Source of the DNA: Phoronis australis
Taxonomy: Eukaryota; Phoronida; Phoronidae
Length of the DNA: 64,000 nt
Direction of reading: 5' to 3'
NCBI GenBank assembly: GCA_002633005.1
Contig: NMRA01000016.1
Coordinates: 72,122-136,121, forward strand
The position numbers and the translations under genes are program-made. This document shows positions 33,224-44,303 of this stretch, piece after piece. The notes under the pieces are model-generated. The model was not told where the DNA came from. It did not search any database and was given only the letters and a program-made list of their open reading frames with translations. Every line of letters begins with the position of its first letter. Position 1 is the first letter of the stretch.

Positions 33224-33486
33224 GTAGGGATCAAAGAGCTTTGTTTACGTAATTTTAATCACAGAATACGTGGTGTGGTGTTGCAGTGGCTGTTCACATG
33301 TTTATGTTTACCTTGACCAACCTTCAACCAACGTCGTTAACGGTTAGCAATTTAAAACTCGTTTTTGAGCTTGAACCATTTTGATATTCTTAGTATTATT
33401 TCCAGTAGGTCGCATAAATAGTTTCTTCCTGGAATTATGGACTTGTTTTTAATATTAGTTTTGACCAAGTGAGATTTTTGTTATAG

Positions 33487-33619
33487 GAAGTTACCAAGAG
33501 GAAGGTGAGGGAATCGTAAAGGCAGCACTTGCTCTCATACAAAAGCAAACGTGTCTTAAGTTTAACTTGGTGGAGGAAGGTTACAACAGCCACCACTTGA
33601 TCTTCAGGAACGGTAACGG
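33487..33619 (+). CDS. Astacin gene: N-terminal protease exon with first conserved Cys
   Basis: After the acceptor TTTTTGTTATAG, two bases complete a Gly codon from the previous exon. The peptide SYQEEGEGIVKAALALIQKQ continues with TCLKFNLVEEGYNSHHLIFR and NGNG. The helix with I-x-x-A-L-x-x-I followed by TC-[LV]-[KR]-F is the diagnostic first-helix and first-Cys block of astacins. Two donors are possible: |GTAACG after 33612 (phase 1) or |GTAATA after 33619 (phase 2); I prefer the latter because it keeps FRNGNG, which usually precedes a Cys. The next exon, with the second and third cysteines, was not found. Confidence 0.85.
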
Positions 33620-36035
33620 GTAATAATTTGTCCCCGCTAAAAGTTTATCCTATGTCTGACCGTGTATTAGTGGTTCGGATTACACGTGGAATACGTGTTT
33701 TAACGATGTCTCAAACCTTACTCACAAAAAGTGTTGTACAATATTTCACAAATGTGTGGCAAAATACCGTATCTTCGTTCTCGGGGAAATTCAAATGCGA
33801 AATATATACTGTTTAGCAAGAAAATAAAATTAGTACCACCACGTTCAACAGTGTGACAATTTATGTACTACTTATCCGAGGTAATGGTTAGTGCGCTGTC
33901 ACTTAAATCAAATCTCCAGGAGACAGGCGTAGAGCAGTTCCGTATGTACCCCTCAGTCCTTTCATTCACCGAGTTGACATAGTGTTGAGTCAACGAGGTG
34001 TACATACCATAGATACATGTAGATGCCGCGTAAACGTAGCTAAAAGTTTTCATCCTGAGGGAGTTGTACGTCTGCATACAAAGGACCGTTGACAACGAAT
34101 CCGTCGAGTCCGAGTCGCTGAACTGCCCCTGTGACTTACAGTAATGTTCACCAACACAGAAAGCTGTTACAAAGATGGATCCACCCCGACATTTACTGTA
34201 ATGCATGTATGGTATTGGTCGATAATTTGAAATTTCGCTGTTTTAATATCGTGCTGACGACGCTCTTTAAACACCGACTCGAATTCTCTTGTCCATTTCG
34301 TACTTGATTTCTTGATATTATTCTCCCGGCGCGTGGTGTGTATACAATGAGGTGTTAGCCTACTTTGTGCTGGCTCCGCCTTCTGACCTAGTTAAACCCC
34401 ACGTACACAGTTAAAACGTTTTAGTGATAATTAAGTTAACTGCACACTGAAAGTTCAGTTGACATTCAGAGTGAATGTTGAAATAGCGAACATGGTTAAG
34501 GCATGTATAGGTTTTCTTGACCGAAAACAAGTTTTCACCGCATTCACTGCTCACTACATAATTTTCTTTTTGTCTTGTTTTCGCCAAATCGTCTTAATTT
34601 GAACTTAGGAAAACAAGTTCTCAAAAACAGCTCAGTGGAATTAATATTTACTCATCATTCTCAGAAACTCTTTTAGGTTTTTTGGTATAAAGTCATGGTC
34701 TCCCTAATGTAACAAAAACGAATGAGACAGCTATTTTTTACAAAAATACCTTACGTTCTGCGAATTGATCTATCGCAAAAACCAAACTAAGAGACTAATC
34801 GAAAATTCCTGACACAGTTCTTAAGTTAACTGTTTTTTAAATCGACAGAGGTGTTATTTTACTACGAATATAACTTTCTTTAAAATGAAATATTGGCTCT
34901 AAAGAGAATGTAATGGCACATAAATATATAATTCATATCCCTGGTCATTTTTCTTTCAGAAAATATATACTTTTACTAGTTGACAAAGCCTGGTTTTTGA
35001 TAAATGAGATATCCTTAGAATTTGATCCTTTCGTTTGGATAAAATTTTTCTCTCAAATTTCGTTGCAGAACTCGAAATCACGTTTCTTCTCAGAGATCAA
35101 CTTAACAGTGACATCAAGCAAGATGTTGATTGGACAACAATCATGTTATTAATGTTGTTTTTCTCAAACGAAGTTAAGGAGCTGTGATTTCTTCTTGACA
35201 ACTCTAACCAACCTCAGTAAAGAGCAAAAATTAATGTTTTTAAGGGTAAAAAGTTAGCAATAAGCCGAAGATAACAGAAATGGATGAAGAGTTCACGGTA
35301 GTTTTTGTAACTCTTTTAATGGTAATCACGGTTATCTCAAATTTATTTAATGGCCTCCATTCTAACTGGTATATAAAAAACTATGCTTTGTCAAATTAGA
35401 AAAAATGTCTTAGAGAACTCGTGACCGTAAAGTAGAATTAAGTCGATTTGCCGAAGCCGAGAAAAAAGCCGATTAAACTGTGTGAAGTGAAAGTCTCGAG
35501 GTCTTCAGTTATTTGCTCAGTGAGAACTTGTTTTGGTCGGTATAACCTATTCATGCCTTAACCATGATAGCTATTTCAACATTCACGCGAAATGTCAGCT
35601 GAATTTACAGTGATTAATTAACTTAATTATCACAAAAACATTTACTCAGCCATGTCGATTTCCAATGCATCGAGGAAAATTTAAAAACTCTTTCCAAAGT
35701 CAGCTAAACGGATAAGCGGGACTTAGGCTTTTAGGGAATTACACAACTCTGGCAAAAGTCCGTCCTCCAACAACCATAATATCCACTCTGTGACATAAGG
35801 ACTAGGAGTTTTACCTGATTCCTGCTTTCATCTTTCAAGATTGACAGCCATCGATGCATGAGCAACTGACAGAACGAGGATTGGTGGAAATCATCAAAAC
35901 TGGATTTAGAGTCCTTTTAAGATTGTCATACGAGTCATAAGCAAACATTTCACGTTTAAAAAATAATTGCAGGTGGTCTGATACACGTTGTATCAGACGT
36001 GGGCCCATGTCACTGATCACCTGGAAATATTTTTG
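33620..36035. other. Intron region where one astacin exon is missing from view
   Basis: In the family the segment G-C-x-S-x-V-G...Q-x-L...C lies between the TCLKF block and the HExxH block. I find no peptide like it here in any + frame. It may be a short exon I overlooked, or may be lost. The - strand open frame at 33868-34206 is unsupported. Confidence 0.4.
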
Positions 36036-36149
36036 TGCTAAGGAGCTAGAAACCTGGCTCAAGGGTTTATCAGTGTGTCCTGGTGGGACTTGAACCCACG
36101 ACCTCGAGTAAAGAAAGCGGGCACTTATCAACCTGGCCACACTGCCTCC
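36036..36149 (-). mobile_element. tRNA-derived SINE, copy 2
   Basis: Same structure as 31398-31513: GGAGGCAGTGTGGCCAGGTT head, B box CGTGGGTTCAAGTCCCACC, tail ending in CTAGCTCCTTAGC. Confidence 0.75.
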
Positions 36150-36768
36150 TCAACACTTCACGTTCATGTTACTACAGATTACTTAGTTGATTTGTGTACT
36201 CGCTTGAGGCGATTTGGAGGACTTGATGTTTTCAGGTGCATTTCAAGTATTGGCCGTAAGGCGCCAAAAGGCCAGTTTGTGAGACTGCTGCATAGAAGCA
36301 AGAGCCACACATGCATTCGGGTGAGTGGACGCATCTGCTTGACAGTGTGAGCACTAACACCTTCGGTCTCACTTAACTGTATCATTCACACACTCTCTGG
36401 ACGTAAATGGATATAATTTCAATTTCCAACTGCCAAATAAACGCACAAAATTGACGGTGATGTACCAGAACCTAAACCACCCGCCGAAGTGAATAACAGC
36501 CGTCTCAAACATGACGGGCACTCGCTCATGTGTAATGATGTTTCTGCAGAAGGCCCGTGCACTTTTTACCAATTTTTTTGAAAAATTGATCATAGCATAT
36601 AAGGCAAACACAAACTGAATTGAAAGTTACGAAATGTTTGTATGCAAGAGAAACACTGGCTTTCGACTGACGAGACTCATTGTATGCTGGTGATATTTAA
36701 CGGAAACTTAGAGTAAATGTTTCCTCGTGTTCTCCTACTTGACGTTTGCTGTTTTGCCTGTCTTGCAG

Positions 36769-36960
36769 GAAGGTGCCGTCGTGCACGAGGTGCTGCACGC
36801 TCTCGGTCTGGTCCACGAGCAGACCAGAAGTGACCGCGACGACTACGTGTCGATTAACTTCGACAACATTCGACCGGAGGGCCACTCTGAGTACCGTAAA
36901 TCGAAAACGAAGAACGTACAGCCTTATGACGTGAATAGCTTGATGCATTATGGTGTGAAG
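36769..36960 (+). CDS. Astacin gene: catalytic exon (HExxHxxGxxH and Met-turn)
   Basis: The acceptor CCTGTCTTGCAG and the donor AAG|GTGACC bound 192 bases, exactly 64 codons in phase 0. The zinc-binding signature HEVLHALGLVHEQTRSDRD is complete: three His ligands, the catalytic Glu, the Gly turn and the family-specific E-x-x-R-x-D-R-D. The Met-turn SLMHYG with its Tyr zinc ligand follows. All residues needed for catalysis that lie in this segment are present, so the protease looks functional here. The exon is visibly more GC-rich than its surroundings, as conserved coding sequence often is. The product is expected to be secreted. Confidence 0.95.
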
Positions 36961-38615
36961 GTGACCCTTTATTTTAATGGAGACTTGATCGCATTATTGC
37001 CCATAAAAGCGGCCAGTTACCTGGAGATCGTTTCAGAGTCCACTATCTTGCGAGAAAATGAATTTTTCACAAGACCTCGCAAAATCACTTGAGGGATAAA
37101 CGAGCAACTTGAGAGTTTGCTCAGTAGCATACTAGAACATCCAAGCAAAATGGCGGCCACTGGCTTGCTTGGTCGGTGAGATTGGAATGTTTTAAACATT
37201 CCAAACTGTTGGATTGAATTCACTGTATCCGTTTCATAACTTAAGTTTTTTGCTACAAATGAACTTAAATGGCACGCGTCTACGGAATGCGCGCATACCG
37301 CATACCTTCCATCAAGGAGCCTATTTTTTATTTAGATAACTTACGGTGTCAAGTTGTCTGACCTCAGTCAATATAACTTTGGTTTCTGCGCCTGATAGTT
37401 CGTTAATGCGCGAGACTAAATTGTACAGTTTGACTTGTCGTTTTATTTCCCGAACGTGGTCTCCAGCAATAACGAACGGTCAGTTCTTTGCAAAAACCAA
37501 AATATCGCTTCTCATCTGAGTACAGAACAAGTTGACCGCGATTTTATAATGGCAAGTGGTCCAAATCAAGAGTCAGTATGTAGCCGCTTTAACGGATATG
37601 CAGTGACAATACCTCGCTCAATATCAAACAAGATATTGCTTTGAGATACATGTCAACGCACCGTTGTTTTGATCAAGATAAAAACTCATTTCAAAACCTT
37701 CTAAATCATCAAGCGTGATCAGCGTTTCGAATTGCTTGGCGCCTATTGGAAATCTTTAGCACGACCGAAACTATACTGTATTATTACCATAGCAGTAACT
37801 ATACAGCTACAATGTGTACTGACTCAAGTTAGTCATAGAAATGGCGTCCAGGAACTTAACAACTAACGCTACCCCTCCCGTCTCAATATTTTTTTATTTT
37901 TATTCCACGTCGATGTTCGCTGGATAACGGCAATACATTTATCATCTAACTGTCCGCATTCTGCTCTGTTGTTAGATGGTAATAAATGTGCAGCGCGGAA
38001 GCAGCAGCTATCAGGCAGTCACTCCTGTGATTATCTAGTATTTTTGGTTTGCTCTTGCTGTGGGTATGAAAAAGGCTAACGATCCACTTTGATTCAAATT
38101 TTTAACGATAAAGTAAGCCATGGTATAATGTCTAAGTTCAGATATCGTGTTTCAGAAAGGTCCACTCGGATTTGTGTGTCCACTGTTCTCAAAAAACGCT
38201 GTGAGGAATTGTTTATACTTTTTCACGAGAGGCTATTAAAATTGACTTTTTATGAAACAACTTAATATTGCATCCAACAGCCACGAAATGATAGTTCCAT
38301 CGTTGCCTTGCAATGCTATGAATATACGTGTATCTCTTTTCTTTAAATTTCATAAAGAAAGGTCACGTGACGTAAGTAATAGTAGTTTGATATCAAATTA
38401 AAAATCAAAGTCTGCAGGCACTCAAAAAATATGTATTTTCAAAAAAAATTTTTCTAATTTTCTAGATATTTGGCTAAATACAAAGACTTTTCGAAAAAGT
38501 CCCACATAAGTGTTTTCGTCTATAAAGCGCGTTTAGCTCTCTGGGTTATGGAATAACAAGCCACAGAACCAGTATCCTTATCATTGAGCGAACCAGGCCT
38601 GCGGTCCGTGGACCC

Positions 38616-39054
38616 CAGTGCCCGGTTGTATGAAACAGTCCCAGATAGAGACTCAACTAAAGTCCCTAAGTCTACTGCGTAATTTCTGGCTTGTGAAAAC
38701 ACTGCTTGTCCTATCTTATGCTGTTTCAGTATCATTACATTGTCAATTTTTGGTTTTGATACATATCGAGCGTGAAATCCAGATTGAATTCTAAATATTA
38801 TTGATAATAAGTAGGGATCTTTTCATGCAACGCCCCCAATTTAAGGGCTAAATCCCTAACTGTTTTGATTGAGTTAAAGGCTCAGTTTTTAGTTATATTA
38901 TTAGAAAATGTCATTAATCAAAGAAGAGCTCATAAGAAAGTTAAAATTATAGAAAAAATATTACATCTGTGCCTAAAAACAAAACAAATACGAAAAAGAT
39001 TTAGGGAACTTAGCTGAGTCCCTATTTGGGACTTTTTCATGCAACCGGGCACTG
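38616..39054. mobile_element. MITE family Q, copy B
   Basis: A 439-bp element with inverted ends CAGTGCCCGGTTGTATGAAA / CAGTGCCCGGTTGCATGAAA, in opposite orientation to the copy at 24727-25154. It sits in the intron before the last astacin exon. No clear target-site duplication was seen. Confidence 0.8.
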
Positions 39055-39305
39055 AGTACCGAAAGAGCAAGCCAGTCTTCGAAAGGTGTTGCCGCACACG
39101 TGACCACGATTATTCTCGCGTCGATGGGGCGCCACCCTGGGCACAGCACGTCAAAGCTGTACCCTAATGTAACGTGGACGATTTCAACCGATAACATATG
39201 GTACAATGTACAAATCAGGAGCTGCGCAGCACTGAAATAAGTGGGGTGACCATAGTCCCCAGCCCCCATGGTTTGCCGCAAATTCAATTGATACTGATTT
39301 TTCAG

Positions 39306-39435
39306 GAATTCAGAATAAATTACAAAAAGCCTACCATTACTGTCAAAGCCAAGCTCCTAGAAAGGCTTATCGGAAACCGCAAAGCGATGTCCTATTACGA
39401 CGTGAAGACATTGAACATAATGTACAACTGTTCAG
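39306..39435 (+). CDS. Astacin gene: last protease exon with final conserved Cys
   Basis: The acceptor TTGATACTGATTTTTCAG and the donor G|GTTCGT bound 130 bases (phase 0 to 1). The peptide EFRINYKKPTITVKAKLLER continues with LIGNRKAMSYYDVKTLNIMY and NCSG. It fits the end of astacin domains: F-S-x-N-x-K-P-T-I, then IG-x-R-x-x-(L/M)S-x-x-D, and a final x-L-Y-x-C whose Cys pairs with that of TCLKF. It follows directly on MHYGVK of the catalytic exon. The phase-1 end fits the EGF exon at 43269. Confidence 0.9.
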
Positions 39436-41139
39436 GTTCGTTCCATTTGTTTGCCGTCCCTTTAATGGAAGCCCAATCTGCTGCTGTGACTCTAAACGTG
39501 TTTTCCTCACGCAATTTGGAGGTATAGTGGTGACGTATCTGCCACTATTATGACGCGATTTTGACTCACAGATAAGAATACAAATGCACAATCATACCAC
39601 ATTTTCAAAAATTGTGCAGAGCCACGGGGGTAAATTTAGCTTGTGAAATGTTTATAACGCTTTGTGTTTAGTTCAGTTAGTGTTTTCCGACAACGGTTGC
39701 ACCATTTATATGCCACTCGGGAGATGAGAATTATTAAGATTGACCAGGTCCATAGCTACAGTTCATGTAGGTAATAATTTTGGACGTGCTTAGTAATCTG
39801 ACTTACGCAATATTGTTTTTTAATTTTGGCATTTCAGTTTTATTTGATTCGGGTTTCAAAAGTTCAAAATGTCGTAAAACTAGACAAGCGAACAGTGTTT
39901 AGTATCTAGGCCTGGTCACGTGTAGCAGCTACAGAACCTTGCTCGGGAATTTACTTCAAAGATCAATCATATTAGGCTAAATTTGAAAGTTCATTCTAAG
40001 GGCGAATCATGAGAGTCATGATTTTACTCAAAGTGGCTAAACACATTAGTCATGTGAGCTCAGTTTTTATCCTCGGCCGAAATCAGGACATCATCGACTA
40101 TTCCCCTCTAGTTACGTGACCTGGGTTCCAGTGTGTCAGTTCAGGAACTATTCCTTTGATTTTCAGTTATCAGGGCAAAAATGTTTTAAGACGTGAAAAA
40201 AATGCAATATACACCTTTGCTGTCTAAAAATAAAAATTCCTCTCCGCAAACGAGGAAGCGGAGGAGTGTAGTGAATTGTAATTAATGAGCTGAATGTCGG
40301 CAATGGTAAATGCTGCAATTTTAGAAGCAGGACGCAATATTTTTTAATCCCTTTGTCACAAGAATTTCACTGATTCAACACCGGGCTGCTAATTAAGGTG
40401 TTCTTCTTTTGCGCTGTAGAACTCAGGTGTCCGCGCAGGCCAGGCAGTCGGGTCTACTGAATACTATCTTAATACGAATGCTTCTGGCTGAATGTGAATT
40501 ATTCTTTTTACTTTAAACGCATTAATACTTATACCATACCATTTGGCTCCATTGCAAGTTTTCTTTCTGAAGTTAACTGGTATTGTGTTATTCATTGCTG
40601 ACCGTCAGACTCCCAGGAGTAACGGGAGTCGCAGGAGACCACCGGTACCTTAGTTTCATTCTAAATTTATTTTCTATACTGTCGCAAATTTGATCTCCAA
40701 GATATTCTAACTGTATAGCAGTTTAATTCAATTATTTTATATTGCATGTTCGTTGTTATATTTGTAGTATTTGTTTAGAAGAGTTAATTACACCCAATAA
40801 AACACGCCTAGAGGTCGACATACATGTAGTCGGGGCTTTGTTATGCATTCCTTGGCACAGGACTGTGACTGGTCCGTAATTTTATACAAGTGTCTCAAAC
40901 TATGCATACGCCATTGATGATTTGAACCATTTATTCCGATAAAACAGCTGGGACGGCGGCATTCGCCTTTTGCCAGTGCTGGCCTCGGTCCTCACACCGC
41001 CCCATTTCATCGACAATTTCAATACAAATTTTCTCTATTTTGGTTTCATTAAAGTTAAGGTCCGCAGTCAATTGTTTTACAACCTTTTGCAGGCTTCCAA
41101 CAGGCAATGCTCCAGTCGCACAGCCGGCGTTCTTAAGCC
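39436..41139. other. Intron sequence
   Basis: Part of the 3.8-kb intron between the astacin and EGF exons. Nothing coding was recognised. Confidence 0.4.
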
Positions 41140-42699
41140 TGGGTTCCTGAATGAATCACAATTGTTGGAGAAGCATGTTCACAAAACACTTTAATTCATT
41201 TTTGACTGAGCATGACTTAGTAGTTGCCTCTCAGTCAGGGGTTCAGAAGTGAGTCTTCTCTGAAACTGCCCTCATTTATGTTCTTAACGGCTGGGCTCAG
41301 GGTGTGGATAGTACTCATAACGTTGGTGTAGTATGTTTGGATTAAGGCTTTTGATCTTGTTCATCACAATATACTTTTAAGTATACTAAACTCTTAATTT
41401 ACAAGGTTGCCAAGGTTTCGCTAGACTGGTGTCAATCATACCTCTCAGAGAGGTGCCAGGTTGTATCCCTTGTTGGATGTCTGTCTGAGTCCCGAGGTAT
41501 CACACACGGTGTCCCCCAGGATCCATCCTGGGACCTCTGCTGTTTTCACGTTTTTATAAATGATCTCTCCTTAGTCTGCGAAAACACTGTTGACATGTAT
41601 GCAAATGATACTACTTCGTCAGTTGTGCCAGACTTACTGGTGGCTGTGAAGAACAGACTCCAGTCTGATTTGGATATAGTTGCTACCTGGTATGTTGATA
41701 ACAAAATGGTAATCAATGCTTAAAAAACAAAATGTATGAGTATTGCCTCAGAGCAACGTCATAGTAGAGGTGACCTTGAACTTAATTTGGCTATTTCGGG
41801 TTTACAGCTCAAACAGGTTGACAGTGAGCAGTTAATCGGTATGGCTTTTGACAAGACCCTTAGCTGGTCTAGTTATCCTAGTGGAACTGTGTCCAAAATT
41901 AGACAGCGTCTTAATGGTCTCTAACGTATATCGCCATTTCTTTCCACAGAAGTGCGTCTGCAATATTTCAGCGCTTGTGTATTTCCTCTGTTTTTTACAG
42001 TGTGGTGCAAAATTGGTTTCCTGGCTATTGAAGGCTCAAAAGCAGGCGGCCAGAATTATTCTAGATGTAGCTTTCAATATTCCATCAACTCATGTTTGAC
42101 ACACTGTGTGGTTCCCTCTTAACAAATATTTATATTTAGGCGTTTGTGTATGATGCATAAGTGTTTTCACACTAATGTACCAATTTATTTATCTCGTACC
42201 CTATTAATTGTTCGAAATAGCCACCAGATTAGCACAAGATTTTCTACTTCAAACAAATTGTTTTGCCTAAACACAGAACTTCGTTTTACTCTAAGTCCTT
42301 TTTACTGAGGAAATTCAACAGTGGTACGGTGTGCCAAATAGTCTAAAGGAGGGTGATAGTTATGATAACTTCAGATTCAAACTCATCAGTTATCTGTGGT
42401 CATCAAAACTGTCCCTCCCTTCGTAACTTCAATGAATATACCATGAAAAAGTTTTTAAAGTTTTAATATAATTTATTTATTTATTTAATTTATCTATATT
42501 TTTAATTCAGTCTGTAAAATCAGTTTGTAAAATATTCATTTTATTTCAATGTAACTTAATTTAACCTATTTATCTATCATAATTTTTTTAATATATTTTT
42601 GCTGTAGATGACCATGGTGTGCATTAGCCTTTGGCTAAAGCATGTTTTTATATTTATTGTATTTTATCCTTTATGAATAAAGTTTTATTATTATTATTA

Positions 42700-42731
<32 letters not shown>

Positions 42732-42735
42732 TATT
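41140..42735 (+). pseudogene. Decayed LINE reverse transcriptase with ATT-repeat tail
   Basis: Across several frames one reads LLEKHVHKTL, FNSFLTEHDLVVASQSGVQK, AFDLVHHNILLSILNS, PLLF and FINDLSLV, then MYANDTTSSV (YAND where active enzymes have YADD). Many stops and frameshifts occur. The 3' end has TTTATGAATAAAGTTTTATTATTATT and a long (ATT)n run to 42733, a usual tail of CR1/L2-like elements. It lies in the sense orientation inside the astacin-gene intron. It is not able to move. Confidence 0.75.
42688..42733. repeat. (ATT)n microsatellite at the LINE 3' end
   Basis: TTATTATTATTATCATTATT... with one C interruption; probably generated from the LINE tail. Confidence 0.85.
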
Positions 42736-43268
42736 GTACTTCCTCTTTCACGGTTAATTCAAAATGGCGGTATGTTCTTCTGTTCAGAATCATGTGTTTA
42801 TTTAAACTTTTTTCGGCTACGAATTGTGTATTGGTTATGGGATAGGTATTGCTTGGATCCTTATAAATTCTTCTAACCTTTTAATAGGGTTTAAATACGT
42901 ATACTACTGGCACTTTAACATGACACAAGACGAAGCACATGCATGTACCGGTGCCGGCGGCATACACAATATCAGCTTCACCCAAAACTCCCAAACTGAC
43001 CGCTGATAGAGCTCTTTCACGGGATGTCTTGAATAATCTACGCTGGCGATGCATGCCTCAACGTTTGATGTCATAATTTTCGAATGTCCTTAACGATGTG
43101 TGTGCATCTTACCCAAAACGTTTCATAACCATTTACCGACAAAAAACGTTAAGGGCGTATTTAACGATTGCATTCCATTTTGCAGGTATGCCCAAAATGT
43201 ATTTGCCCAGCCAAGTGCAGTTCTAAAACTTCGGTAATGAAAGATTTGGAGTCGTTTTTTATTTGTAG

Positions 43269-43391
43269 CTGGCTGTAATCTTCAATGTCAGAATGACGGC
43301 TACCCTATTAGAGACAGCCAGGGTACTTGTCGGTGCACCTGTCCCGATTACTTCAAGGGCACGCACTGCGAGCTGATTGATGACAAAGGAG
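43269..43391 (+). CDS. Astacin gene: first EGF-like module
   Basis: The acceptor TTTTTTATTTGTAG and the donor G|GTACTT bound 123 bases, phase 1 to 1, the classical symmetric EGF exon. The peptide GCNLQCQNDGYPIRDSQGTC continues with RCTCPDYFKGTHCELIDDKG. It has six Cys (C-x3-C-x-N-D/G-G...C-x-C-x-C-x8-C) in EGF order, with the usual aromatic-Gly before the last Cys (YFKGTHC). No calcium-binding D-x-D/N-E start is visible. It follows the protease domain as in nematode NAS and sea-urchin SpAN-type astacins. Confidence 0.85.
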
Positions 43392-43892
43392 GTACTTTTT
43401 CAAATCTGTTCATAGTTTCGACAAAGTTAAGAAAACCTTACTTAGACCAACATATTGTCCCGGTAGCTCTGGCAGCTTACGTCAATTTATGAAATCACTT
43501 GAGGGACATTAAATATGTATTGTATATAAACGGGTATACAAATGTAGCTTGACAATGAGAACTTTTTTTTCTTTGTGGCTTACATTGTGGTGTTAATACA
43601 GGTTTAATAGTATTTCTGTCTTTATGAAACAAACAGGCAGATTAGAACATTTTGCCAATGAGGAATCCGATGATGTCGTGTCCCCATGAGTCATAATCGG
43701 GTGATTAGTGTAATAGGTCCGGCATTGTGGCCTAAACACGCCTGATGTACCGCAAAAGGCACCTGCATCTTTTTTACATTGCGGTGTTTAATACACGGAT
43801 TCACCTATGGTGGTGGACAACAAAACGTTCATTCGTTTTAAGCATCGTGCCCCCAAAATAATATAGAACTCCATGTGATGATTACAGAATGC

Positions 43893-44002
43893 AGGAAGCA
43901 GTGTGACCTAGTGGGATAAGTGTTTGCTTACTCAAAGTCGTGGGTTCGAGTCCCACTGGGGCACATTGATAGACCCTCGAGTCTTGTCTCCAGCTCCTCA
44001 CC
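43893..44002 (+). mobile_element. tRNA-derived SINE, copy 3
   Basis: GGAAGCAGTGTGACCTAGTG head, AGTCGTGGGTTCGAGTCCCA B box, tail CTCGAGTCTTGTCTCCAGCT. It lies in sense orientation in the EGF-CUB intron. Confidence 0.75.
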
Positions 44003-44303
44003 TCGGTTTTAGTTATGAACAAACTATAAAAATGTATCAAAAGGAGCAGTCCAATAGGTCCACCTGAGCGGCCTGTACATGTCTGGGACATTGTACCAGA
44101 CCGCCTGCTCTTATTTTTTCCATGACGAATACCACGTGACAATGGAGAAATTGATAAAATTGCGAAATAAGACCATTGCCAGTTATTTGATCTTTGATCC
44201 CGCAATAGAAATCGATTTTCTTTTGACATTTTACATTATACTTTTAAGATAAGCCTATAACAATCTTTGAGTACAGTTTCCGTTTACAGTTGTACGTGGA
44301 TAA

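Noticed and set aside
33868-34206. 112-codon - strand frame with several Cys
   Set aside because: I checked it as a candidate for the missing astacin exon; it is on the wrong strand and the Cys pattern does not match any module.
39062-39196. Stretch after MITE Q resembling the EYRKSK part of the astacin catalytic exon
   Set aside because: Only about ten bases (GAGTACCGNAA) agree; the reading frame stops and no duplicate exon is supported.
43893-43965. Apparent tRNA gene on the + strand
   Set aside because: A and B boxes are present but the acceptor and anticodon stems do not pair, and two sister copies with the same tail show it is a SINE.
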